Source of the DNA: Syncephalis plumigaleata
Lineage: Eukaryota > Zoopagomycota > Zoopagomycetes > Zoopagales > Piptocephalidaceae
Reading direction: 5' to 3'
Assembly: GCA_025201365.1 (NCBI GenBank)
Contig: JAIXMF010000002.1
Span: forward strand, 682,001 to 746,000
DNA length: 64,000 nt
Both the position numbers and the translations under genes were made by a program. The notes beneath the pieces are model-generated. The model saw nothing but the letters and a program-made list of their open reading frames with translations. It did not search any database and had not been told where the DNA came from. Positions 54,568 to 64,000 of the stretch are shown here, piece by piece (within the stretch, counting starts at the first letter, position 1; every line of letters starts with the position of its first letter).

Positions 54568-55998
54568 TTAGTATTTTCTATTCAACTGTGAATTAGAAGA
54601 GGAAGAAGAGGCAGCAGCTTGATTCAACTAATTCAATCATGATTAATGATCAATTGATGTGATTTAATGATCAATACACTTACAATAGCAAAGAAATTAG
54701 CCGCTGCTTTATCGGGAGTCTTTTGTTCGTTACTACTATTATTACTATTTGCTGATGATGATGATGAACGTCGTATGGAAATGGCAGGTTGACCTGGTGT
54801 TCTTGTTTCTGTACGAACACGTATCGATGATGATGACAATGCTTTACTTGCTGTTGATATTGACATTATATCATCTTTGAAACTAGTAGAACCAATGGGT
54901 GACATGGATTTAGCTTGACTTCTAGATGGCTTCAATGATTGTTCAGGCAATGCTATGGGTGGTGATTTACTACGGCTTTGTTTATGTGCAGTACGAAGTG
55001 ACGATGCTAGTGGACCTATAGGTTGATGCTGCATTCGTCTATTATATTTACAGTGTAATTAGTACTTGTATAGTATTCTAACTAGCTAACTAACTAACTA
55101 GTTAGTTCACTTACGATCGAGATGATTGAATACGTAATCGTTGCACTAATGACATTCGATCTAATACATGTCTGTATTAGTGTGATTGATCCATTTAATA
55201 CACTACTATCATTAGCATTAACTTACTGAGTGCCGATTTGGATGGTAATGCTGGACCATAAGAGTATACGGGAGGTGCGGTATTTTGCTTATGTAGTCGT
55301 GCTTGTGCTTCATGTCTTTTAGTTTCTTCACGCTCTTCAAATCGACGTCGTAATTTATCAATCTTGTGTTGCTCCTCTCGTTTACAACGCTAATGAATGA
55401 ATGAATGAATGGTAATAACGCGTCAATCATCACATTGTATACATTTTCCTTTTCTTCTTTGGATATAATAAATAAAAACTTACGCGATATATTCTACGCC
55501 ATGATGGTTCACACTGCTCGGTAGTACGATGCTCGGCAGCTACTCTAGGATACTCTTGCACTACTAGTGCTTTCCATAGATCTATTATGCTATTAGTTAA
55601 TTTTAGATACTATATGTTGTCCTTACTATCATAATATTACCTTGTGTTTCTGAGCGTAATGACTATGTGTGTGTATATACCCGTTAATATAAAATCATTA
55701 TGTATTCTTTCTCATACTTACTATATTGATAGTTTCTAGACTTAGTAGCTGCTCTGCACTACAACGAATGAGTACAGGTTGAATTAGCTCAAAGGGAATG
55801 TCGCCTATATCCGTTAGTGCTAATAGAAAGAGAAGCGGTAAGCAAGCGTGGACAAGCAGTAATAACACACCAGTGTATCTTACCATGAATGTTTGCACGT
55901 AATATAGCCTGACAAAGGTGAACCAAAGAAGGAACACCACCAGGAGAACGACGGTGATCTCGGCGTGGAAGATGATTAAGTTTGTCGTGCGAGGCCAT
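54568..55998 (-). CDS. ELA1: Elongin A (F-box-like transcription factor SIII subunit)
   Basis: Elongin A joins elongin C and cullin 3 (fungi) in a ligase that ubiquitinates stalled RNA polymerase II. The ATG at 55998 begins MASHDKLNHLPRRDHRRSPG. Then come PSLVHLCQAILRANI and LTDIGDIPFELIQPVLIRCS-AEQLLSLE, the elongin A BC-box and F-box-like region, followed by DLWKALVVQEYPR, CEPSWRRIYRRCKREEQHKI and a basic coiled coil. The C-terminal half is Ser-rich and disordered (RMQHQPIGPLASSLRTAHKQ, SRSKSPPIALPEQ). Several short introns; the last exon (about 54568-54626) ends NSQLNRKY. Confidence 0.85.
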
Positions 55999-56443
55999 AA
56001 TTATACAGGTGTAAATAGGGGAAATTAGCGAGAGTATTGTGACAATGAAGACTGTATTGTGATAGAGATGAAGATGAATGGAAATGGATGGTGCTCTTTT
56101 ATAGTTTTTTTTCATTTCATTTCATGAGATATGACTGCTTACAACATTTACTTATGCTACATGTAATGATACTCATATGATAATGGATGTTTTATCTAGA
56201 ACCTAACGAACTAACTACGGTTTATACTAAAATAAAGAACTCATACGATTTGCTAATACTACTACTACTACTACTGTCCTTATTGCTACTACTTGAATAG
56301 TAGCATTGGAGTATCATTATTCCTGCTGTAGTCGTATTACAAATGAAGATGATGAAGATGTAAGAACAACAGCAACAAAAAGGACAAGGGCATGATCATA
56401 TCACACGATACACGACAAGTAGAGTAGATTATTAGCAATGAAT

Positions 56444-58406
56444 CTAGGATAGGAAATCAGCAAGTCTCTCCACAACTACACCCATAGATGGACGTTTTGC
56501 TGAATCTTGATGCCACATCTCTTCGATTAACTGCAATAACGGTGTGGGATACTTGAGTAGTTTGGCCATGGATGGTCGATGTCCATTATCGCGTACTATA
56601 ATGGTAATAGATTGTAATGAGTCAATTAGAGTAGATATAATAAACTAGTAGGTTATCATTTACCTTGCACGTATAGTTGATGTTCAGTAAGATCATGATA
56701 CGGGAATGGTTCTGCTGCCCATTGTAAAATCTCCCAGAAGATAAGACCGCAGGCGTAGACCTTTTGATATGGCAATATTAGTCATGAACACGATTTACTC
56801 GATAGTCTTGCTAGTTATTACTTACATCAACCTAGATGGAGTAGATGACGAAATATTAATGAATTAGTACAATGGCATACTAATACGCTTGTAGTATGCT
56901 TACCTTTTCCGTATAACTTGGATTAGGTGTCCAGAATTCAGGAGCTATTAGCAGGAATATCAGTATGGTATAGCATAACATGCAACTATTACGTGTATCT
57001 CCATGTCTATTTACCTTGCCTAATTAATCAACAGTAATGATTTGCTATTAGTATTATGATTATGATTATTGTTGTTGCTCATTCGCTATAACTTACCAAT
57101 TGGGTGTACCACATTGTGTATGCATTATTGTATTGGCTCGTGGTCGAATACGAGCAAGACCGAAATCGTTAATCTTGGCTCGATTGTCGCCGCTAATCTG
57201 TTGGATTGATTGTCGTACAAATTAGCTAGAATGTAATAATGATACGTAACGTTTTACTTGCCAGAATGTTCATTGATTTCAAATCACGATGAATGATACT
57301 TGGACGACGTGTATGCAAATAAGAGACACCAAATGCAATATCATGCATATACATGAGCTATACCACATTAGTTATGGCCATTATTATCATTACTATTATA
57401 TATAGTCTATCTTTGTTAATAAAGCTTACCTGCTGGGAGAAGGCGGGTTTCTTAGCTCGTCGCATGTAGTCATACAAATCACCATTGTCGCAGAGTTCCG
57501 TTACAATGCAGAGATGTTTTGAACTGGTGCAGACACCGATGAAGCGAACAATGTTGTCATGTCGTAGTTGTCTAGTATTTTAACATTAGTCTATCATTCT
57601 ACACGAATATTAGGCAAACATTCTAGTGCTACTTACTTGAGTACACTGATTTCATGCTTGATTTCCAAGAAATCTTCCTTGCTGAAATCACCAACTCGAA
57701 TCTCTCCAATGGCTACTGGATTCTATTGAACGCGTATGCCTATATCATTAGTATATGTGTATATCCAATCATACATGCTGTAATACATACACCGTTGTAA
57801 GTGCCAGCAAAGCAATCCTTAAAGCCACCAGCACCAAGTTTACGACCATAGGTGAGTTGTTCATAGGCAATCTCACCGATTTCCGCTCGATCATCATCAT
57901 CAATTAGCATTCGACTCAATTGCACTGAGTTAACAGGTGCTTTCTTGGCTGGTTCCTTGGGTTCAACTGCCATGAGTTTTGGTGTTGCTGGTACTGGTAC
58001 TGGTCGCATGCCAAGTTTCTACAGTTATTACGGTGAATATGATGATGAAGACTCGAAGGTTAGATCATCATGATATGGATGATAAACTGAGTTGGAAATC
58101 AACCTACCCAGTCCATTAATGCTTGAATTAACGCTTCTTTCGTGCCGTCTGTGGCCAAACCTATATAAACACGTATCATTTAATAGGGATAGCTTTAATA
58201 GACTATGTTATAGGGATGCTTACCGCGTTCCTGACATAAAGCAATTAGATCTGCTTTAAGCAGTTTATTTAACGAGAACTAGTAGTGGCATGGATGAGTA
58301 TAATGGAACGTGTTGCGCGTACCATCACCGTCTTTTCCTATAAGCTTACCCAATCTTGATTTTCTAACATCTCGTCGACGTGTCTTGCAATAGTTTGGAA
58401 AGTCAT
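56444..58406 (-). CDS. TKL-type protein kinase with N-terminal SAP-like motif
   Basis: The ATG at 58406 begins MTFQTIARHVDEMLENQDW. A SAP-like helix-turn-helix follows: FSLNKLLKADLIALCQERGL, ATDGTKEALIQALMDW. The kinase domain has the Gly loop KLGAGGFKDCFAGTYNG, helix C KHEISVLKQLRHDNIVRFIG, HRDLKSMN, DFGLAR, a P+1 region GTPNWQAPEFWTP, VDVYACGLIFWEIL and RPSMGVVVERLADFLS. The LKSMN and WxAPE patterns fit the tyrosine-kinase-like group. The usual VAIK lysine is not seen: the strand reads PVAIGEIRVGDF, with a Gly codon (GGA, 57705-57707). A single-base error cannot turn GGA into AAA or AAG. About ten short introns. Substrate and pathway unknown; a SAP-like motif could bind DNA or RNA. Confidence 0.82.
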
Positions 58407-59729
58407 AATAGCACGCGGCACAAACGACTAGATAGCAGGATATAAACAATCAGTAACAGTTGACGACAGTTGAAGTGAAGAAGAAGAAGAAGAAGAAGAA
58501 GAAGAAGAAGAAGAAGAAGAAGAAGAAAAGAAGACAATGTAGCCTAGGTAGAAGGTGCACGTGATTGCCGTGTTGCTGTTAGACAAACCACGGAATGGGC
58601 GCTAATAGTGCGTTGAGATGTGAACAATGACAGGCAAGTTATACTGTGCAAGGGCACGCGTGATGTAAGAATAAGCAAGTGAGCGAGTGAATATGTGTGC
58701 AGTGGATAGATAAATAGATAGCAAAGTAGAAATAGTGAGAGAGCGAGAGAGCAAAGATGTATGTGAATAGGCGTGGTTGGAAAGTGAAAAAGATCGATGT
58801 GGCTAGTAGGAGGAATACGCCTGTTTTGCGTAGGCACGCCATGATATAAAATGGACTGACTTTTCTTTTGGTACATAACATGTAAATATCATCGAGAGTA
58901 TGTGCAACCTACTTTGTTAATAAAGCACTTTATAGTAATAGTAGACTTGATGTAAACTTTATAGTAGTATATGTATAGTATAGAACAAATAAGCAATGGC
59001 GTTTAGGTGTAGTGAGTAGGCACAAATTATAAAATGGAAGGAATAAAATAATAAAGAGATATTTCTGTTTCTACTCTCTATTCTATCGCGTTAATCCTAG
59101 GCTATTTAAGCAACAGCTAGCGTAGTATCTGCCATTGCAATACACGTGTATGTTGAGCAGATTGTCCATGCGACTCTACTCGCCACAAGATGGATCTATG
59201 GTCAGTACACATCCATAAATACACGCATTACTCTAGCATATGCATTGTTTCATAGCATTCGGCATTGTTGTATATTTGCTGGTAAAAGGTCGCGTTGTTA
59301 ACAGAATTGATTCTGCTGCATTACAATGCACAAGACCACATGATGATGGTGATGATGGCTACGGCCACAACAATGCTCGAATAGTGGATGGTGGCTTAAT
59401 AAAACACATACTAGTACTGTATGGCAACACACGCGATAATCCACGGATGGATAACGTGTTCGACATGTGTATACGTGCGTGTGTATCATGACTATTTCGG
59501 TGTTTAGCCTGTATAGTAGAAGGATATTTCGGATAGAACGCGTTGTTTTATTATCGATATATAGATAAGGAAGGACATGAGCAATGGGAGACATCATGAA
59601 TCTATTGCTTTCCATATGATGAAATGCGACTGCTTTGCTAGATACTGCCAGATAAGTAAATGATCTAAATTTGCTACAAGTTTTTCTCTTCCGATTAATG
59701 CTGTTAATCATTTGTTTTACTAATAAATA
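58407..59729. other. Gene-poor region with (GAA)n
   Basis: A GAA run of about 17 units lies at 58476-58527. The rest has no supportable gene: open frames at 58544-58881 and 59240-59711 are low-complexity or lack family character. Confidence 0.55.
58476..58527. repeat. (GAA)n microsatellite
   Basis: About 17 uninterrupted GAA units, 70-120 bases upstream of the kinase start codon on the other strand. Confidence 0.9.
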
Positions 59730-59977
59730 ATAAAACTTACGTATTTAGATGTGAGTAGCGATAACCATCACGGATAAGTTGTTTTCTGTTGTCCTTCATT
59801 TCTTGAACATTTAGAAGTAATGACACTTTGATGAAATTGTGTTGGAACACCGTTTCCATTGCAAAGACTGAGAATAATCTGAATAAAGGTCAGACATGCT
59901 GCCATATCCCGATTCCATACACGATACTCGAATCCTTTACCTTTCATGTCATATTTACAATTCTGATGACATATCAT
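59730..59977 (-). CDS. Diverged homologue of the small gene in the TIR elements
   Basis: Not recognised. The minus strand reads MICHQNCKYDMKGKGFEYRV, WNRDMAACLTFIQIILSLCN, GNGVPTQFHQSVITSKCSRN, then EGQQKTTYP and a stop near 59768. DNA similarity to elements 1 and 2 runs from about 59700 to 59970 (GATACTCGAATCCTTTA, GTTGGAACA and GTAGCGATAAC blocks). No terminal inverted repeats are seen at its edges. In this copy KGFEYRVWNR and FIQI...NGNGVPT are in one frame, so it is the best guide to the family's true frame. It may be a host gene or an older element copy. Confidence 0.4.
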
Positions 59978-60923
59978 TACTATCTATTTCTGAATATTAA
60001 TCAATGATGTTATTATTATTTTACTATGCTGTGCAATGGAATATATCTTTAATCGTAATGCTGACTAACAACTAGATATGATTGTGTCAATGATGAGCAA
60101 TCGAGTAAATCAACTATAGTAGCAATTGAGACATCAAACTGTACGAACTGATGAATGCTTCTCAATGCATAGAGGACGTTGCTCGGTAGCACATGTACTG
60201 CATCATCATTTCATTCTGTTTGATTGAAGCTTGCTATCTGAATCCTCTTTAATGCCATTATAACAATGCACCGAATAAAACAAGCATCCATATTGTCCTT
60301 TACTAAATGTTCCTGTCAATTCATCATAGCTTGTCAAACATATTCTATCAATAAAATAAAAAGTAAAGGCTAGCAGTGTTAATCAGTTGGAAAACTTATA
60401 GTTTAACTAAAAACTTACAAAAGCGACGTATTCATAAAGCGCAAAATGCTCAGCCCTTGATTTTTCTTCTTTATTTTCTTCTTCTTTCTCCTGCTCCTTT
60501 CGATGGTTTACTTCTCAAGATAGACGAGGTATGTAGTAGTGTAGCATCTAGTCTATCACATCTATGTGTGATACGTAGAATACTTGTGGCTATACTAGGC
60601 GTGATGAATAAATTGTTAGGGACAGCAGAGTGTATAAACGCGCGGTGCTGAGCAACACAATTGGAATCTCTTATTTTCTGAGCCTAAGCATATACCATAG
60701 TATTCTACGTGTCATTAAATGATGCTAGATGATGAACCAGTTGATATGTTCATTTACTAATCTATTGAATAATTATAGCGTATTTCTTGGGCCATTATTT
60801 GTACTTGTATTGAATGAATATGCAGCATAATTGTAATAAATTTTGTTTACCTTACATATCCAATAAGCAAGATAATCTTGTGTAATTCATTTTAGTTCCT
60901 TGTAATAATAATTAAATCAAATA
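59978..60923. other. Gene-poor region before element 2
   Basis: AT-rich. A short stretch near 60365-60395 (AAAGGCTAGCAGTGTTAATC) also occurs at 27373-27395 beside F-box copy B, so a fragment of that duplicated flank may lie here. No gene supported. Confidence 0.45.
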
Positions 60924-62040
60924 CAGGCTTTTTCCATCCAATTTGCGCAGTTAGCTTTCTGTTTTATGAATAAATAATGATGATGTTAACACTTACAAGT
61001 ATTTCTACCCCTGTATTCTGGGTGCCTTGTCGCTTGGGCGACAGTGCGGCGGTTGACGATACAACCTGGTTAATTTGTTATTTGTTGTTTGGTTCTTTGA
61101 TGTCCTTGTCCTCCTTGTCTTGAATGATTGGAAGCAACGACACTTGGATGAGGGTGTGTTGGAACATCGGTTCCACTACGAAGGTAGTTGGTGATTTGAA
61201 TGAAATCCAGACGAGCAACCATAACTCCGATTCCACAAACGATACTCGAATCCTTTAACTTGCATGTCCTCTTAATCATTGTTTCGATGTGTGCATCTAA
61301 TAGAATAATGAATTAGTATACTGTAATAAATATCAAAGTGTAATGAGGTATACTTACCGTAAGGGATCATGACAAGTAGTAGGACACTTTCTCATTGATA
61401 GTGTGGGAGCTATGGTTGCTCGATTTGCTCGAGCACAATGTGTACGCGATATACAATAAGGTAGTGTGAGTAGAGTGTAATAGGGACGATTGAACTGGAA
61501 GGTAAAGATAAGTTTATTCAATTCGTACAAAATAGGACCCATATTTATAGTGGGATAATGTAACAATATTTAATATTGAAACTATGGTGAGTGTTGAAGG
61601 GACATGGCTGTAATACCAGCATAGATACCAATCTCATGATGCAGGAATGGTTGGGAGTAATAATGAGCAATAAGGAGCGCATCTTAGAAAGGATTATGTA
61701 TACCTATAGATACATTTCATCAGTAGTGTTACCTTAAGATGTTCAAAGAAATGAAGGATCAGTGCAACAACGAGGATCAAACAGCGGAAAACAACTTATC
61801 CGTAATGGTTATCGCTTTGCATCCAAGATATGTAAGTTCTATCAACGTGTCTATTATTTATTATCACTAATTGCAATATATGATATCGCGATCATTAACA
61901 TCTCCCTCAACTGCTAGGGCAATGACAACTACTCAATAATAATAGCAATGCGATGATGATGTTAACTATTGTGTATAACTATTGATTAATAAACGGCAAA
62001 CGTTAAAGGATAAATGCGCAAATTGGATGGAAAAACACTG
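60924..62040. mobile_element. TIR DNA element, copy 2
   Basis: Same ends as element 1: CAGGCTTTTTCCATCCAA at the left and, reversed, CAGTGTTTTTCCATCCAA at the right, with TA at 60922-60923 and 62041-62042. Length 1,117 bases against 1,089 in copy 1. Identity is high along nearly the whole length, with an extra stretch near 61003-61070 and many point differences, so the insertions are related but not brand new. Same internal minus-strand unit and TATA-like sequence (about 61545-61555). No transposase seen. Confidence 0.8.
61070..61480 (-). CDS. Small unrecognised gene inside TIR element 2
   Basis: Same layout as in element 1: an upstream exon ending TLSMRKCPTTCHDPLR, a GTAAGT...TTAG intron (about 61297-61360), then MIKRTCKLKDSSIVCGIGVM, VARLDFIQITNYLRSGTDVP, THPHPSVVASNHSRQGGQGH and a stop near 61070. 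The 3' end differs from copy 1. Coding status is uncertain. Confidence 0.35.
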
Positions 62041-62321
62041 TATGTTACAATACGTATTTATTAAATTATTGCTCTTACTTTTGCTTTGCTTTGTTTATTA
62101 CCATTGTTTATGTTACGACAAGCAGTAGACGTGTTTACGCCAGGAGCTCTATTGTGTTTGTAGCTCTCATTCTCACATTTGCACCTAATTTGTAGTAGAG
62201 ACACAAAAACTGATCTAGTTACTTGTTAAATTCCACAGAATATTGTTTTTTATATTGTTATTGTTGTTAGTTAGTTAATTGAGTCGCTTCTTTGCTTACC
62301 ACATGAGATAGTCTAGTCAGT
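62041..62321. promoter_or_regulatory. Upstream region of the RTT106-like gene
   Basis: About 280 bases between element 2 and the start codon, AT-rich with T-runs. The gene's promoter must lie here or inside the element. Confidence 0.35.
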
Positions 62322-63722
62322 ATGAGTAAGTTATCGCTAATTACTGATCCAACCACGCGTACTTTGGCAGGTGTACTGGCAGCCAGTGGGTCACATGCTG
62401 CTCAGACCGTAGACCGTATTATTACGCATTTCAACGATCGTATTACAGCACTCGAGCAACAGTTGAAGTTGGCGAATACCACGCGACCATGCAGTGAGGA
62501 GGGATACTTGCCAGGCAATACGACAAACGATGGGCCAGCATCCAAGAAGCATCGACTTAACGACGATAACTCGCTTAAAACTGCCCAGACTGGCGCAGTT
62601 ACCAAGGGGAATATGATGCAGGACGATCAGCTACCAGCAGTGTTAACCGTAAAGTCACTCTCGTTCACAACACCACGTAAGAAATTGGACTTGCAACTTA
62701 CCGCCAAGAGTATTCGCTTGATACGTGCCAATCAGTCACTCGTCGAATTGAGCTTTCCCTACAGTCGTATACAGGATATCTTCTGTCTACCTACACCGGA
62801 CAAACCTGCCACCGCTAAAGGACAGCACTGGTCCATTGTGTTCCTTCTACCACCAGCTACCGTACCAGCTGCCGGATTAAAGGGTGACATCGACATTGTA
62901 ACATTTGGCTTCGATGATACCGAGTCGTGGACGGTGGAACCAGCTCCAACCTCGTCAGTTACTAATCAGCGATCATTTATTGTTCAGCAACTGGAACAAT
63001 GGACGCGTCATAAGATAAAGTCAGCATCGTTGGAATTTAATCCAACAGGTACGGGCGGTAAGAGTGCTCCTTCCACACCACGTCGATACGTGCATTGTCA
63101 TGTCAAGGCACGGGATGGCTATTTGTTCTTCATGGATCATGGATTATTTTTCGGATTTCGTAAACCCGTATTATTTATTCCATTGAGTGATATTGCGCAC
63201 ATTGGAGTAGCTACTATCACATCGCGTACATTCTCACTATGCGTTACACTTGTTCCCCCTACATCCAGTAATAGCACCGATCATTCTAGTCAATCCAATA
63301 GTACGGATGGTGGTAGTCAACCGAGAAAGGAGAAAGAACGTATGGTGGAGTTTGCCATGATTGATGCAAGCGACTTTGAACCTATTATTGCATTTGCTCG
63401 TTGGGCTAAATTGGAGGCACCTGAATTGTATCCGTCAAATCAACAAAATGCTCGACAATCAGCATCTACTACTAATACTACAACTACATCGACTGATTCA
63501 ACAAAGAAACAATCATCATTGGAGACAAATGCAATGTCTATAGATAATATAACAACAACGCATAATAATGGAAACAACATCAATGACGATGACGATGACG
63601 ATGATGAGGAAGATGAAGATTATTCTATTGGTAGTGAATCTAGCGAAGATGACGATGACGATGATTCCAACTTAAGCGAAGATGATGATGATGACGAAGA
63701 CGAAGAGGAAGCAGAGGAATAA
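62322..63722 (+). CDS. RTT106: Rtt106-like histone chaperone
   Basis: Single-exon protein of 466 residues. The tandem PH-like region of the Rtt106/Pob3 family is visible: LDLQLTAKSIRLIRANQSLV, PYSRIQDIFCLPTPDK and, diagnostically, RDGYLFFMDHGLFFGFRKPV followed by LFIPLSDIAHIGV. The family binds H3-H4 (Rtt106 prefers H3K56-acetylated) and deposits it at replication and at histone gene promoters. The C-terminus is long and very acidic (Asp/Glu runs from about residue 425), as in many histone chaperones. The N-terminus has a short helix. The FACT-subunit paralogue Pob3 is longer, so Rtt106 is favoured. Confidence 0.85.
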   Translation: MSKLSLITDPTTRTLAGVLAASGSHAAQTVDRIITHFNDRITALEQQLKLANTTRPCSEEGYLPGNTTNDGPASKKHRLNDDNSLKTAQTGAVTKGNMMQDDQLPAVLTVKSLSFTTPRKKLDLQLTAKSIRLIRANQSLVELSFPYSRIQDIFCLPTPDKPATAKGQHWSIVFLLPPATVPAAGLKGDIDIVTFGFDDTESWTVEPAPTSSVTNQRSFIVQQLEQWTRHKIKSASLEFNPTGTGGKSAPSTPRRYVHCHVKARDGYLFFMDHGLFFGFRKPVLFIPLSDIAHIGVATITSRTFSLCVTLVPPTSSNSTDHSSQSNSTDGGSQPRKEKERMVEFAMIDASDFEPIIAFARWAKLEAPELYPSNQQNARQSASTTNTTTTSTDSTKKQSSLETNAMSIDNITTTHNNGNNINDDDDDDDEEDEDYSIGSESSEDDDDDDSNLSEDDDDDEDEEEAEE

Positions 63723-64000
63723 GCGAGTAACAGCAGTATACATTGAACTATCCTATACTAATGATAATATCAGTTTCTTGTGTAGTATTCATGATGCAGT
63801 TCCTATTATTTATATACATAATAACCCTAGTGTCATTCTATCATGATTCATATAAGTAAAAATACATATCAAATGATATTCGATAAAAGTGTTTATTGAT
63901 TAATGTGAATAAAGATAACAAGATTCAATGACAATAATAATCGTGATGATGATGGCTTTATTACAATTGTTACTGCTAAAGGTTGTCAAGTCAACCATGT
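63723..64000. other. Downstream of the RTT106-like gene
   Basis: AT-rich 3' flank with AATAAA-like signals (about 63909). A minus-strand gene could begin or end beyond the window edge, but nothing is readable here. Confidence 0.4.

Noticed and set aside
60376-60651. Plus-strand open frame of about 90 residues
   Set aside because: No recognisable domain and it overlaps duplicated flank sequence; not enough to call a gene.

Overview
This is a eukaryotic nuclear window, AT-rich, with many short introns (mostly about 45-100 nt, GT at the donor and usually TAG at the acceptor) and densely packed genes on both strands. The gene content is fungal: a Yvc1/TRPY-type vacuolar channel, a STR2-type cystathionine gamma-synthase, Dhh1, a Yos9 with an ER-retention tail, and an H2A ending in SQE-M. 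I cannot name the genus; an early-diverging fungus is my inference. About 23 protein genes can be supported, most of them single-copy housekeeping genes recognised from motifs.

Layout. 1-2398: SART3/Prp24 (U4/U6 recycling), 5' end outside the window. 3941-5874: DHH1 RNA helicase. 6544-8170: F-box protein copy A. 8527-10753: YOS9/OS-9 ER lectin. 10910-13521: leukotriene-A4-hydrolase-type aminopeptidase. 13716-14245: MoaE/MOCS2B, divergent from YVC1 (14508-16733). 17330-18407: unrecognised, probably secreted protein. 18590-20757: leucine-dehydrogenase-like enzyme, divergent from cystathionine gamma-synthase (21322-23150). 23202-25349: ESA1 MYST acetyltransferase. 25664-27290: F-box copy B. 27512-29389: ECT1, divergent from APC1 (29719-36076). 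36474-37415: ribosomal protein uL15 (L27a/L28), divergent from NIP7 (37746-38535). 38916-40189: divergent H2A/H2B pair. 41199-43133: PCH2, divergent from condensin CND1 (43520-49306). 49442-51284: KGD2. 53026-54289: MAF1. 54568-55998: elongin A. 56444-58406: SAP-TKL kinase. 62322-63722: RTT106-like histone chaperone.

Mobile DNA. Two near-identical elements of about 1.1 kb (51703-52791 and 60924-62040) have matching terminal inverted repeats and lie between TA dinucleotides, as Tc1/mariner-type DNA transposons do. They carry no transposase that I can see. Each carries a small intron-containing reading frame that also exists as a diverged sequence at 59730-59977. This is the least explained structure in the window.

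Sequence quality. At least seven conserved single-copy genes, among them a ribosomal protein, cystathionine gamma-synthase, ESA1, YOS9, DHH1 and APC1, change frame in a way that one lost base, usually in a short homopolymer, would explain. I read this as residual assembly error and not gene decay. It should be kept in mind before any gene here is called broken.

Functional themes: chromatin and cell cycle (H2A, H2B, ESA1, RTT106, APC1, PCH2, CND1), RNA and ribosome (SART3, DHH1, uL15, NIP7, MAF1), and metabolism (KGD2, ECT1, CGS, leucine-dehydrogenase-like, MoaE). I infer no single operon-like system. The paired divergent genes may share promoters, the uL15/NIP7 and H2A/H2B pairs most plausibly.
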